DNA from: Dipylidium caninum | Taxonomy: Eukaryota > Platyhelminthes > Cestoda > Cyclophyllidea > Dipylidiidae | Assembly (NCBI GenBank): GCA_017562135.1 | Contig: QEYB01000670.1 | Coordinates: 62,001 to 126,000, forward strand | Length of the DNA: 64,000 nucleotides | Reading direction: 5' to 3' | In this document: in pieces, positions 1 to 10,842 of the stretch | Position numbering within the stretch: the stretch's first letter is position 1 | Layout of the letters: every line of letters begins with the position of its first letter | Program-made: the position numbers and the translations under genes | Notes under the pieces: model-generated | What the model was told of the DNA's origin: nothing | Database searches by the model: none | What the model saw: only the letters and a program-made list of their open reading frames with translations

Positions 1-264
1 TGGCATAAAGGCATATCGCAAAATATCATATGGTATGTTCCAATGTAACCTTCGCAATGAAATGAGGTGCCGCTTAGCGAGATCCTACTCTAATAAAATG
101 TAATGCAGCGTAGAGCAGCTTCACGTTATTGGGGACAACAAAAATTGGGGACATTTAGCGTCAGAACGCCCACCTACCCACCCATCCACAAGAACCAGTC
201 CACTCTGAGTTCTCCTTATCAGTGCAGATTGAGAAAGCACTCACTCTTCCTCTGTTTACCTCAG

Positions 265-3200
265 GAAAAAGATGTTGGTCACGGAGAGAGTCATCACGTT
301 TAACGCGACTCCCGACAGGAGGCGGTGCATACCGCATGAGGTGCAGAGGCAGTGGCGTGTTGCTTGTCAGCCCCAACTCCCTCTGCTGCACTCCACCACT
401 GCGTGCGAGAACGGACGTTTCCAGAAGATCTACATGAAACGCATTCAGGAGGGCTGCCGTTGCCGCACCATCAAAACTCATGTGCCCTTTTCTTGTGACT
501 GTCCGGAGCCATTCAACAAGACAATGTAAGATCGGCTCTACAAGCACGATTTCCACTCTGCTGTGCTTCGAGGGGTTTGTAGTGGAGTTAGCACCCGTGG
601 CTAGTTTCAATCCCAGAAAAACAACCTTCCAGGCCCACTCCTCTCCACCCTACACCACCTCAGGCCCCTTAACATGTAAAATGCACCTTCCAAATCCGCT
701 ATGACCTCCAGTTTTTGCGAGATGTTAGTATGAAAGGTTTTATACTAACTTCAGCTACGTTAACCGAGGCCTAACTAGGACGGGGCCTTTTGGCTTGCCA
801 ACTCTTCTATTCACTGGCAGACAGTAATACCGACCAGAATATCTCGAGTGAGCGTGAACACGGAAGCTTTTGCTGCCCAAAAGCAAGCCAATCACCACGA
901 TGACTTCCTCTGCTCTGGCTTCCTATCAGTGCTTGGCGTCAACTGTTGTCAGAATAAGCGCATTTCACTCTCCACCTTTTCACCATTAGGCGATATGTGG
1001 CGACAATTTCAAGGCGTAAAAGGAGAGCTTGTGTTGACCAAGCCTGGGTTGCCCCAGCCGCTCATCAAGCTATAATCGGGTCAGCGGTGGCTCACGTCTT
1101 TGACATCTGTCTCGGCTGTACCAACAGCCTAAAAGATGGATTCTCATGACACCGGCTAAGTCATTTGTCCACGGAAATGACGATTTAGGTCTCTGTTGTC
1201 ACTAGCCACCTGTTTAGTTCTTGTTAGAAGAAGTTCTCATCTCTCTTCCTCCCATTGCTCAACTTCATTTCAAATTACAGATGCCTTGATGACGGCATCA
1301 CCAAGGTAGAAACGACTGTCCGTCACACTCGGCGTCACCCGCACGGTGCTTGCGAGCGTGAGGAGAGGGTGGTCAAAACAGCCACGGTGTGTGATAAACT
1401 GCCCGAGGAGGAGCTGCGTGCGGGACGCGACTACACCATCCGCCTTGAGGACGGCAACAACACACGTAGCGTTGTGCACATCTACCCGTGTGGCAGCGGA
1501 GGTTCCGCCTGCACACGACGCCTCCTCCGAGTGACGGTGGTCAGGGCCGCTGAAGGCTGCACTTGCACTCTCAGGCGGGTGGAGGGCAGCGAGGCCTGCT
1601 GCTGCAACGCCGAGGGCGTGTTGAGCAGTTTTGGGAAGCCCAAAATTTCCCATTGGGTGGGCTGCGAGTCATCGGAGCATCCGGTGTCCGTGACACGAAG
1701 GAGGATCAGGCGTCTGATCGACGGAAAATGCTGGCCGTTGACGTTTACTTCGTCCAAACCTCAGGGTAGGTGGTTTTGGTGTTTGACAGAGAAGGGAATA
1801 AGGTCCTTCTCTCCACCGACTCTTATGTCTTACCTCATTTTCTGTTCAGTTTGTGCGGGTGGAGAAGTCGTACGCTCCGCTGGTCCCTGTCTCAACAAGA
1901 CGCAACGCTTCCTCATCATCAAGTCCGTTCGAGATGGCTGTCGTTGCAAGACAGTGAAGTCATTCGAATATCGCCCCTGTTGTAAGTGAACACTAAGAAA
2001 CGAACTCCACTAAAATTTCCCTCCCTTACGAATCAAACGCATGCTAGGCGGCCACATCTCACTCTCAACGTAAAGATCGCCCTCACGACGCCCAGTGCAT
2101 CCTACACAGGGAATGGACTCTTATTTTTTACTAATCTATTCCTGATTAGCTTACAGCCATGCCAAAAGTGATGGAGTCGATGCGACATGATGTGCAGTGC
2201 CCAGGTTCCCCGTCAGGCAGTGACTGCTACAAATTCTGAAATTCTCATTGCCAAGTAGAGTGAAAGGTTTCGATCTGACGAACGAATAGTTAATGAAATA
2301 ACTAATGAGGCAATGGGACCGCACTTCCTATAAATCATTTCTCTAACGTTTTTTATCCCAACCTCGCAGTATGTCAAACTGTGTCAGCAGCTGAAGTGGT
2401 CTTTATGGTGGACGAGTCGGTGTCTAGTCGAGTTTCGGACTACTCGCGACGAGTACGTGACATCCTTCAACTCAGCATTCTCAACTTCAAGGAGGCGCAC
2501 AACGGTATCCTCGGAGCCTTCCGTTTCGCCGTAGTGAAGTACTCCAGTGATCCCAGTGTCGCCTTCAATCTGGACGAGTACCATGAATCAGCTTCCATGA
2601 TCTCCCACGTGGAACGACTCAACTACGAGGGCAGATTGTCGAATTTGGGCAAGGCAATGATGCTCACAAAACGCGAGGTAGCTACGCCCCCTTGATGCAC
2701 GAGCTCCCCCCACTGAGAGTCCTGCGATGGTGCTCAAGTCCGCGTTTTTAGGTGCTACCCAAAGCGCGCGCCGGAGTCACCACGCTGGTCTACATAATCA
2801 GTGACGGTGTGAACGACAAATCGGAGGGTGCTAGGCAAATCGCCTCACAGTTGACCGCAGCAGGAGTCCAAATTCTTGCACTTGCTGTGGGTGCCGACGC
2901 CAGGGGACGAGTCTTCCTGCGCAGCCTCACCTCCAAACCACACAAGAGGCATTTCATGGAGTACAATTTGAAAGCGAAAGACGATACGCTCTCCAACTGG
3001 CTCATCAACTCACTTTGTCTTCAATGTGCGTTTAACTGCTTCCCGGTTTCTCATTATTTTACCGCTGCTCAACTGGGCGACTGGTCCCAATTCCTTGTAT
3101 TATACCTCAAGGCAAAACCTCCCTATTGCTGACAAATGAAGACGAAACAGTCTTTACTTTTAGCGTGTCCGGAAAGTGTCCAAACACGCAGTCCCTGCTC

Positions 3201-6200
3201 CCGCGAGACAGAATGTCTCGGTCACATCTACGAGCGCTCGTACAAGTTTAACACAGACCTTGGCAAATGTGTTGGCGTGTCTGTGAAACGGCCATATCGA
3301 TGTTGTAAGTCGCTAGGCGGAGACGCTGAAGTCTTCTTCCTGCTTTTGCTTCTTTTTCTTCTCTTCTCATTCGTCTCCATTTACTTCTACCACTGCTACG
3401 CAATAGTTGTTTTCATCCTACATAAAACAGGCTGCCTTGAGACTCCGAGGGAGGAGAGACGATGTGTCAATGGGAGTCTGATTCACAAAAGGGAGCTGTG
3501 GAAACTGAGCAAAAGCAAACATGGCCTCTCTGTCTGCCAGCACTTTACGATCGAGGAGGATGTGACAAGTCAACTTCATAGAGGTACTGGCAATAGACTC
3601 ATTTCTTTCTGTTCTTGCGTGTGCCTCATAAAGGGAGATTCTGGTGGGAGATGTAAATTCCCCTCGGTGCTCCCTATCCGTCTGCTTGTCCGTCATAACC
3701 TGCATTATCGACGCGTGAAAATAACTCATGATTTGACATACGATTGCAGACTGCCCACCGGAAGAAGTGCAGCAGGGCGCTTGTTCCACCGAGGGGGTGC
3801 GAAACGAAATCACAATCAGACGGAGTCTGGAGGATTGCGTTTGTAGGGTAAGTTGGCAATGGTTGTCAGCAAGCCCCTGAAAGTGTAAGTCAATCAGTTT
3901 CTCTCCACCTCCAGAGATGCTCCCCGCCTTCTAATACAAGTCAGTGGAGGCTTTATCCAGACTCATTGTTCTAGGATGGACTTCTTTCGATGTTCCCATC
4001 ACACTTCCCGAAATTCCTTCTTTTACAGGGATAAGCGGGCGAACTAAACCATTCTCCATCAACATACGTATCACATAAGATGAATAATTCACCTAAGTTT
4101 ATATGTATGCAAGTATGCCCGTCTACGTGTATTGGTATGCAGGCCTGTTTCCTTCCCGAAGTATTTAGTTGATCTCTCACTTTGAAGGAGCTAAGGCCTC
4201 AACGCTGGACGGGTTTGACAGGCTATTTTGCTACTGCGCATCAGTGTGAGCCTCACTTTATGTAGATTGGTACTTCATGCGTCTTCGTTGACTGCCAAAG
4301 CTAAAAGATGCGGGTAAACTCCACAAAGTTCTCTCAAAAGGTCGACTGAAACCCCTAATGGAGTGGACTTTATCCTAAGTGGGCATCTCACTTCCGATTT
4401 TTGTTCAAAACGTGAAATTTCACAAGCCACACATTATTTTATGTGGTCTTTCGAGGCGCATTGGGGCAAGGGGAAAGACACGATGGACATCAACAACGAC
4501 CAACGTTAGCACCACGCATGGGATATTGCGGACGGAGGAGGGAATAATGGGAGCGCATGATGGAGGAAGTCGCTGTTTGGAGCGCATTTACTGACAGTTA
4601 ATCTCTACTTCCCAACTGATGAAGCCCAATTCATACGCGTTTCCAAACAAACTGCTTCCCTTATGAGATAGGGCTTTTCTCTAACTAGGAAACGAGATTC
4701 GAAACACCGAAGAGGTGCTTCTGTGATCCTAAGACCCGCGTAGACGAAAGCTGCATTGGTGACTCTGCAGTCCGGCTTACGATCCGGAAGGAGGTCCTCA
4801 ACGCCGAAGGCCAGTGTGTTGAAGAAGAAATCGTCGAAACCAAGGACGTCTGTGAGTATCCTGCCAACGCATCTACTTCACAGTAACTCAAGTTGTCCTC
4901 TTAACGCTAAAATCACCTTGGCTTTGCATAAGGGAGGCAAATAAATTGGACCGGAAGTGCCCTTGAAAATAATTAGTCTCTTGGGCAATAAAAGGGTTTC
5001 TCTTGACTGTGTCTACTTCTACCTAGATTGCTCTGAGCCAAGGACGGTTGCGGGTGCTTGTGATCCACTCACGTGCAAACGTCGAATCGTTTACCTTCAA
5101 GAGCGGCTGGAACAGTGCAGATGCAAGGAGCAACTAACGGTTTCATTTGAACCATGTTGTAGGTTCCTTTGCCTCGCCACTCCCCCAACATGTCACTTTA
5201 CCCGCATAATTCCGTGCCAAGACAATGCTCGTTGGTGGGTTAGGAGACCCGCACTATTATAGTTTTTTCAGTGTTTTGAATATGAGTTTAATTTAACTCT
5301 CTCGTCCAATGGGTGGTGAGCCAGGGTCACCGCTGACCTGTTAACAAAGGGGAGATTTTATGCGATGTCGCCCATGCGCCAGATACTACGGCGCAAAGTC
5401 ATCAATAGGCTGCTCTTCAGCCGTAATACCCTTTCTTATCCCCATCTCCCCTTAAACTTTATTGGGGTCTCTATTTTTATTTGGAGTCCTTAAATTAAGA
5501 GCTGAAAACTGGTAGAATCTCAGGAACATTCCCCTTTCTCGTCATCGGTTGGCGAAGTTCTCATTAAATGAAAATGTCGAAATTCTGACGCTCTGCATAT
5601 CAGTCTTGATGGATTTTTTGACAGGTTGCCTTGAACCAAGAACCAAATCAAAGGCGAATGAATGCGTTGAGGGGGCCACGCAGGTGAAAATTGAAAACTC
5701 CACAGATTTCGATCGTGAGAAAATGGCCTGTGTAACGAAAATGGATCGCCTCTACCAACCCATTGGTGGGTGCTACCACCACCAAATTCTTCCTTTTGTT
5801 AATGTCCTCCATAATTTTGGGCTTGTGTATTATTCACTAGATTGTCCATCAACGCCGACATTAACGAAGTCAGAATGTGGGACATTCGGAAATGATACAG
5901 GCATACGAGGCGGGAGCGAGAGCGGACCAGATCCCAACTTGCTCTACCGACAGGTAGAAAGCATTACGTGGCACCTCAGCGATTGTCAGTGTCTGCCGTC
6001 GCGCCATGTGGAGTTCGAAGCCTGCGGATGCCGTGAGGAGGAGAACCCGACGGTGTACGAATGCCATCATACCGAGGGGATTCTAATTTCGTATCACAAG
6101 AGCTATCTGCTGTCGGTGTCCAACATCAACCAAACCTACACCGGCTCTGAGGCCCTCGGGAGGCGATTCAGTCAACTCAGTCAGGCTAGCTGCACACCCG

Positions 6201-9200
6201 TATTTTCCGGCCGAACAATTACGCGGACGGGTAAGAGGCAATTAACATCACGCACTCGCAGCCATCATCGATGGAAGAAGAAGGCGCGACTTATTGTATG
6301 AGCGTTTAAAAATTCCTATTTTTACACCGTTGAGAGTGTGTCTAATAGGTTTTGGACGACTTCAACTTTGTTGAGTTCTTTCTTCCGCTTGTGTTGTCAC
6401 AGTCTGTCCCGATAAGGTGGTGTCGCGCAGCCCCTGCATTTCTGAGGACGAGGAAAAGCAAGCCTTCCGAAAAGTTGAAATACGAGCGTGGCAGCGGGAG
6501 GGTTGCAAATGTGTGCAACTACCGACTCATGTAACCGAGCAACTGTGCAGTTGTCGACGGAAAATGTGGATCTCTGAGAGATGTTCTACCAAACCAGAGG
6601 ACAAGGAGGCTGTTCTTCTCGTCAACGTCACCAGGGAGCAACTGATCCAAACTCAGCAAGGTCCCAAATGTAAGGTGGACACGAGGCTACGGGAGGAGAT
6701 AATCAGTAAGCTGGTGGGCAAACTCCTTGCCTTAGTAATGACCTTCAGTTACCCACGACTTGTCCTCTTTCTAGAATGTCCACTTTCACAAGTCCACTAT
6801 TCCAATTGTTCCGAGGGAAAAATGACTGTGACAATAGGCCTAGTAAATCTCAAAGCATGCAAATGTGTAACTGCTCGGATTATTCGTCAACTTCGTTGTC
6901 TTGAGGTTGAATTTGATGGAGGAAAAGCACATCCACTAGGATTAAGAAGTTTGCCCCAAAATTTATCTTCCACAAGCGAAGTATTTCAGAACATGGAACA
7001 ACTTCGAGAGCGGCTGTCAAACCTTGGGCTCTCGGATGTTCAAGAACATTTCAATAAGTCTTATGTGGAAGAAGGTGGAGAAGAAGAGAGTCAACGTCTG
7101 AAAGAAGAGATTAGACCAGAATTGGAGGAGAGAAAAGTTCTTGATGTAAATCGTTCGTTTCCCCTTATAAACGCCGGCTTTCGGTCACATCCGCCTAAGA
7201 AGTCGAGAAATTTGAAAGTCAGAGAAAAGTCAAAAGCAACGAAGGAGAGTATGGTGGGATATACTAAGAAACCGTTTGAAATAAAGTCTTATAAATCGAC
7301 TCCAGAGGCCGAGAAATCCAAACTTACTACGCTTTCACCAATTAAACAGGGTTTACAAAAGACGGAACAACCGTTTGTGTCGGTTGAAATTCAGAAGCCA
7401 GACAAGTCAGCAACTGCTAGACGGTTGAATAGAACTGCAACCAAATCTTACGAAACGACGACACCATGGAAACCAGAAGAAACACAAGTATCTACCGAGA
7501 AGCCGAGCGTTTCGGAGGTCAGCTTCAAAGTTCCTTCCACACTCCAGAGGGAAAAGCCCTCAAGTGAATATCCGACACAAAAGGTGATACACTTCGTTGA
7601 GTGCGCAGACCTCTTGCCTTCGGAAAGGTGCATCGAGTTGGACGCCGGCCCGGATTCGCAATGCGATAAGCCAGGCCAAATAAGGGATGAGCTCTGCCGA
7701 AAGACCTGCCACATTTGTCAAGGTAAATGTCCATCATTGTGTAATTACGCATGAGTTGAGTACGTATACTGTTTATTTTCCTTTTAACAGACTATCCAAT
7801 CACTCAGACCCAATTCACATTAGGTGTGAATGACACACTTGACTGTTTAATGACAGACGCACGCTACAACGGAAGGTACCACCTCATCACACTGAAGGAG
7901 GCCGGTCTGTTGGCATGTAAACACGCATGTAGCAACGATCCACGTTGCATGAGTTTCGACTTCTACGTCCCCTTTAATGAGGCTCTTAAAGGAAGTTGTG
8001 TTTTGAACGCGGTTGACCATGCCACTCTTCAACGTCGACTTAATCTGAAGGCAGAGGACGATAGAGCTGGTCTGGAAGACCTCGATAGAATGAAGTGGAA
8101 GCGTTGCATTAATTTCCAGAGGATTCGACTCCCACGTAAGTCTGCTTTTGCATGGAGATGATCCATTTGGTGTATAGTCAAAGCGCAGTTTTAGAGTTTT
8201 ACCGTTCCTTGATAATACTTTTTATCAGTATTAGTTTTTTATGGGCAGGAGAAGGAGTGATGAATATAAACTATGGTTGTTAACAAACTGAACCAGTCTA
8301 TTTATTGTCGTGATCTCCCGACACTTACAACCTGATCCACTGAAGATGTTTTCACATGATGTGGCCGCTCATACGCCCTTTACTGGCACATATTTATTTG
8401 CATACGTCTCACTTGTTGGCCCAAATTTTGTGTGAAATACTGAAAGTTAAAAGGGAATTTTTTTATCGTTACTTCAGAGAAGCCGGAGCCCACTTTGGAT
8501 TATCTCGACAACTGCACGTGCGAGCACCTTAGCTCAAAGAATCCGCTGGCCTTTACCATATCCTCGGCAGCGGACCCATCCTCCGATGGTCGGTTGCACT
8601 GTGTTAGAGAGGCGGAGGACAGGGCCGCCAACTGGCGTGGACAGGTCATTTGTCAGCCGACCAACGCAACACTGCAATTGGAGGGAGGTGAATTTGCAAA
8701 CAGGTCCCTCGGGGCCGCTGTGTCCTCACTGAGCGGCCCCTGCGTCGACGTGAATTCGACGGAGTGGTGCGAAGAAAGGGCCAGAACTGGTGCTTGCAGG
8801 CGGAAGGTTTTCAGAGCGGTAGGTTTCCACCAAATCATGTTCATTAAATCTTGCATTTCGTTGAGACTCATCATCTTCTAGTGCAGTCGAAGCAAAATTC
8901 AACTTTCCGTGGTGTTTGCGTGGTTTTCAGCTTGTAGGCAGTTCGATGGCACAGAAAAAGTTCGCGTTTAAATTATAGAAAGGACGAATTCAAAATCCAA
9001 AATCCCTAGAGTGGAAACGCTAAGATGCAAAGGCTAGCTTCACACTCTAACCTTCTGGACTCAGAAAGTGTGCCGAAAGGTGATATGTGCCATGCATTCG
9101 TGTGAGAGAGAGAAATATGACGACCTCGACACGTAAAACTGCCTTCCCAAGTCACCGCAACCGCCCTCTCCACATCATTCTCAATCTTCCTCTTCCAGTG

Positions 9201-10842
9201 GTCATTGTTCTTCGCCACTTTTCACCCTACAGGACGATGCATCAACTATGGAGAGCAATTTATAAAATAACTTGTGTAATCTTTAGTATTGTGACGAATT
9301 TCCTCGGTGTCAGGTGAAGCTCAACGCGCCGAAGCGTGCACTATTACGACGGCCTACGTATGCTAATTAATAGGTCAAAAGTTAAGCACTTTAAAGTGAC
9401 TGTCCACTTTCCCATTAGGTCAACTTGCTTTATGAATTCGGAGAATTTCGGTAGCCCAAGTTGTGCGGTACTTCATCCACAGCGGTTTCTCCCTATCTGC
9501 CCGATGTATGACGGTCTCGTGGGACCAGAGCCTACCGATGACACGAAAGGTGGTTTTGTGAGGCACACCGTTTGGCAGTTTGCGAGTTAGTCCCTCTTAG
9601 GCAGGTGCTCTCGCCAGCCCCGTCTTAACCGCACAGTGCTGACAACTACGTGACAACAATACGAGGGTGACGAGTTGACTACCTTGTCTTTCGTGCAGGT
9701 ATGCGGTGGTACATGTGGTGTTTGCGTCTGCGGCCGGAGTTACGAATACATTGGAAAGTGTCTGCCCAGCGGGAAGATGACAGTTGTGAACGTTGTGAAC
9801 GCCTACAATCCAACGCATGGACGCTGCGTTGCTACAAGATATGTTAATGTGGTTCCATGCGAAAGTAAGGCCTAGTAGAAAACTCTCCAAGCTTAATTTT
9901 CAAGTAAAATGGCGTAACTGTACACTCACTCGAATTTCCTTTGTAGTCTGCCCTGCACAGCCTTATGACTTCATACAACCATGTGATCCAACAACAGAGC
10001 AACGTCATGTCATTCGTGTAATTCCTCTCTTCAATGCAAGTGATCCTGAGGTGTGCCATTTAAAATTCTCCAAAAGGACTCTCAGCTGTAAAGGCTGTAT
10101 GTTCAAGGGAGGTCACAGCATCGAACGCAGCAGCATTTCGACCTGCAAAAAGCAACGCGACGGAAAACATCGCCTCGTTCTGCGCACAGAATACGTTGTT
10201 GGTGAAAGTGGATGCTGTAAAATCATCAAGTACGTCATCCGACTGGTTCGCTACTGTTTTGCGTTTAAAATAAAAAAACATTCTGAATATTATCTCCCGT
10301 AAAAGGGCTGTAACTCAAAAGTACACCTTCAGGCTCGTAATAAGTGGAAAATCGCAGATGGTGGATAATGGCATTCACTGCAGTAGACTCTACCCGAATG
10401 CTCGTCGAATATATTTCGTTCAACATTTCAGATCTTATCGAAGCTTCCCTTGTGTTGGATGCCCACACCCAACGACTACTTATTCGAGATGTTTGGGCGG
10501 ATGGCAGCTCAGAACCGTCGTCTTTTTCACTCGACCATCAATAGGGAAATTTAGCGATGAAAGTAGAGGAATACCTGCTTCAGCATGCTTCCGAAACGTT
10601 ATTTCAACGAAGGAGAGATGCTTTCTCCCCGATGTTAACAGCAAAAGTATATTTGATCATTTTGCAGTTGCACTCCACTCCTCTGTTTAACGTCCGATTT
10701 GATATTCTTTGTTGTAATTTTAGGTGATTGCAAGGATCTACTAGGCTTTAGGGAATGCAAAGAACTCAAGAAAAGTGGACTCTGTTCCAGAAATCCTGAC
10801 GCATCTCGAGAGCTTTGCACTAAACAGTGCGACTTGTGTTAA
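265..10842 (+). CDS. Secreted Cys-rich mosaic protein with vWA, PAN and ShK domains (5' partial)
   Basis: I read 19 exons: 265-525, 1281-1765, 1850-1981, 2370-2677, 2752-3025, 3164-3304, 3431-3583, 3750-3847, 4689-4851, 5027-5158, 5625-5765, 5841-6230, 6403-6705, 6775-7722, 7791-8135, 8478-8818, 9699-9864, 9947-10216 and 10724-10842. Phases agree throughout and give about 1,720 residues. The first exon has no start codon, so the N-terminus lies upstream. Most exons encode one module of about 45 residues: a start like xCP or xCxEP, an inner Cys, a basic strand, a GCxC(K/R) motif, and a closing CC or CxC split by the next phase-1 intron. Between these lie a vWA domain, a Lys/Ser/Thr-rich linker, a PAN/apple-like domain and three ShK-like domains, the last ending at the stop codon. 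It is probably an extracellular matrix or surface adhesion protein. I do not recognise an orthologue, and no catalytic residues are evident. Confidence 0.8.
1850..1981 (+). other. Clear example of the repeated Cys-rich module (one exon)
   Basis: This exon is a clean copy of the module that recurs through the gene. It opens with VCAGGE, has an inner Cys after SAG, then a basic strand ending in DGCRCK, and closes with PC followed by a Cys split by the GTAAGT donor. Sister modules with the same order occupy 3164-3304, 3431-3583, 3750-3847 plus 4689-4851, 5027-5158, 5625-5765, parts of 5841-6230 and 6403-6705, the start of 6775-7722, and 9947-10216. No fold is assigned. Conserved cysteine spacing suggests small disulfide-bonded domains. 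Confidence 0.65.
2370..3025 (+). other. von Willebrand factor type A domain, two exons
   Basis: The two exons 2370-2677 and 2752-3025 are joined across a 74-nt intron. The first beta strand reads VVFMVDESVSS, giving the DxSxS metal-ion-dependent adhesion site (MIDAS). The later strand LVYIISDGVND gives the conserved Asp, and VQILALAVG is the typical following strand. The middle MIDAS element, usually T-N-T-G, reads S-N-L-G, so metal coordination may be altered. vWA domains in secreted proteins usually bind proteins or collagen; that role here is inferred. Confidence 0.85.
6933..7590 (+). other. Lys/Ser/Thr/Glu-rich low-complexity linker inside the mosaic protein
   Basis: Within the largest exon (6775-7722), the part between a Cys-rich module and the first ShK domain has no cysteine for about 200 residues. 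It is rich in Lys, Ser, Thr, Glu and Pro, including runs such as KSKATKES and TTTPWKPEET. It is probably a flexible, possibly O-glycosylated spacer between folded domains. The reading frame is open and in phase with both neighbours. Confidence 0.6.
7602..7718 (+). other. ShK-like domain 1
   Basis: Six cysteines follow the ShK pattern, from ECADLLPSERC to the closing CRKTCHIC, just before a phase-1 donor at 7723. ShK domains are frequent in secreted proteins of worms, both as ion-channel-blocking toxins and as appendages of enzymes and matrix proteins. Here it is one domain in a large mosaic protein, so a toxin role is not implied. Confidence 0.75.
7791..8135 (+). other. PAN/apple-like domain (one 1-1 phase exon)
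   Basis: The exon encodes about 115 residues. The arrangement of an early Cys, then LLACKHAC, then DPRCMSFDFYV, then GSCVLN and a last WKRC fits the PAN/apple core, in which cysteines pin a helix to a beta sheet and an aromatic FDFY strand is typical. PAN domains bind proteins or carbohydrates. Both flanking introns are phase 1, so the domain is a self-contained shuffling unit. Confidence 0.65.
8741..9725 (+). other. ShK-like domain 2, split by an 880-nt intron
   Basis: The six-Cys pattern runs from PCVDVNSTEWC through RTGAC at the end of exon 8478-8818, then VCGGTCGVC at the start of exon 9699-9864. The joint is phase 0 (donor GTAGGT, acceptor TGCAG). The rest of exon 8478-8818 upstream is another Cys-rich stretch without a recognised fold. 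Confidence 0.6.
10729..10839 (+). other. ShK-like domain 3 at the C-terminus
   Basis: The last exon encodes only this domain, from CKDLLGFREC through SGLC to CTKQCDLC, followed at once by TAA at 10840-10842. The spacing is typical of ShK domains, and a C-terminal ShK tail is a common arrangement in helminth and nematode secreted proteins. Confidence 0.8.

Noticed and set aside
161..610. 149-codon minus-strand open frame over the first mosaic exon
   Set aside because: It is antisense to the Cys-rich plus-strand exon, has no family similarity, and the plus frame carries the repeated GCRCR module.
3136..3846. 236-codon continuous plus-strand frame
   Set aside because: It runs through three exons and two introns. 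The part around 3310-3425 is hydrophobic intron sequence, and phase-consistent GT-AG sites split it. The third exon uses another frame.
7602..10839. Reading the ShK domains as venom-type toxin genes
   Set aside because: They are in-frame domains of one very large multi-domain protein, and ShK domains are common non-toxic modules in worm secreted proteins.
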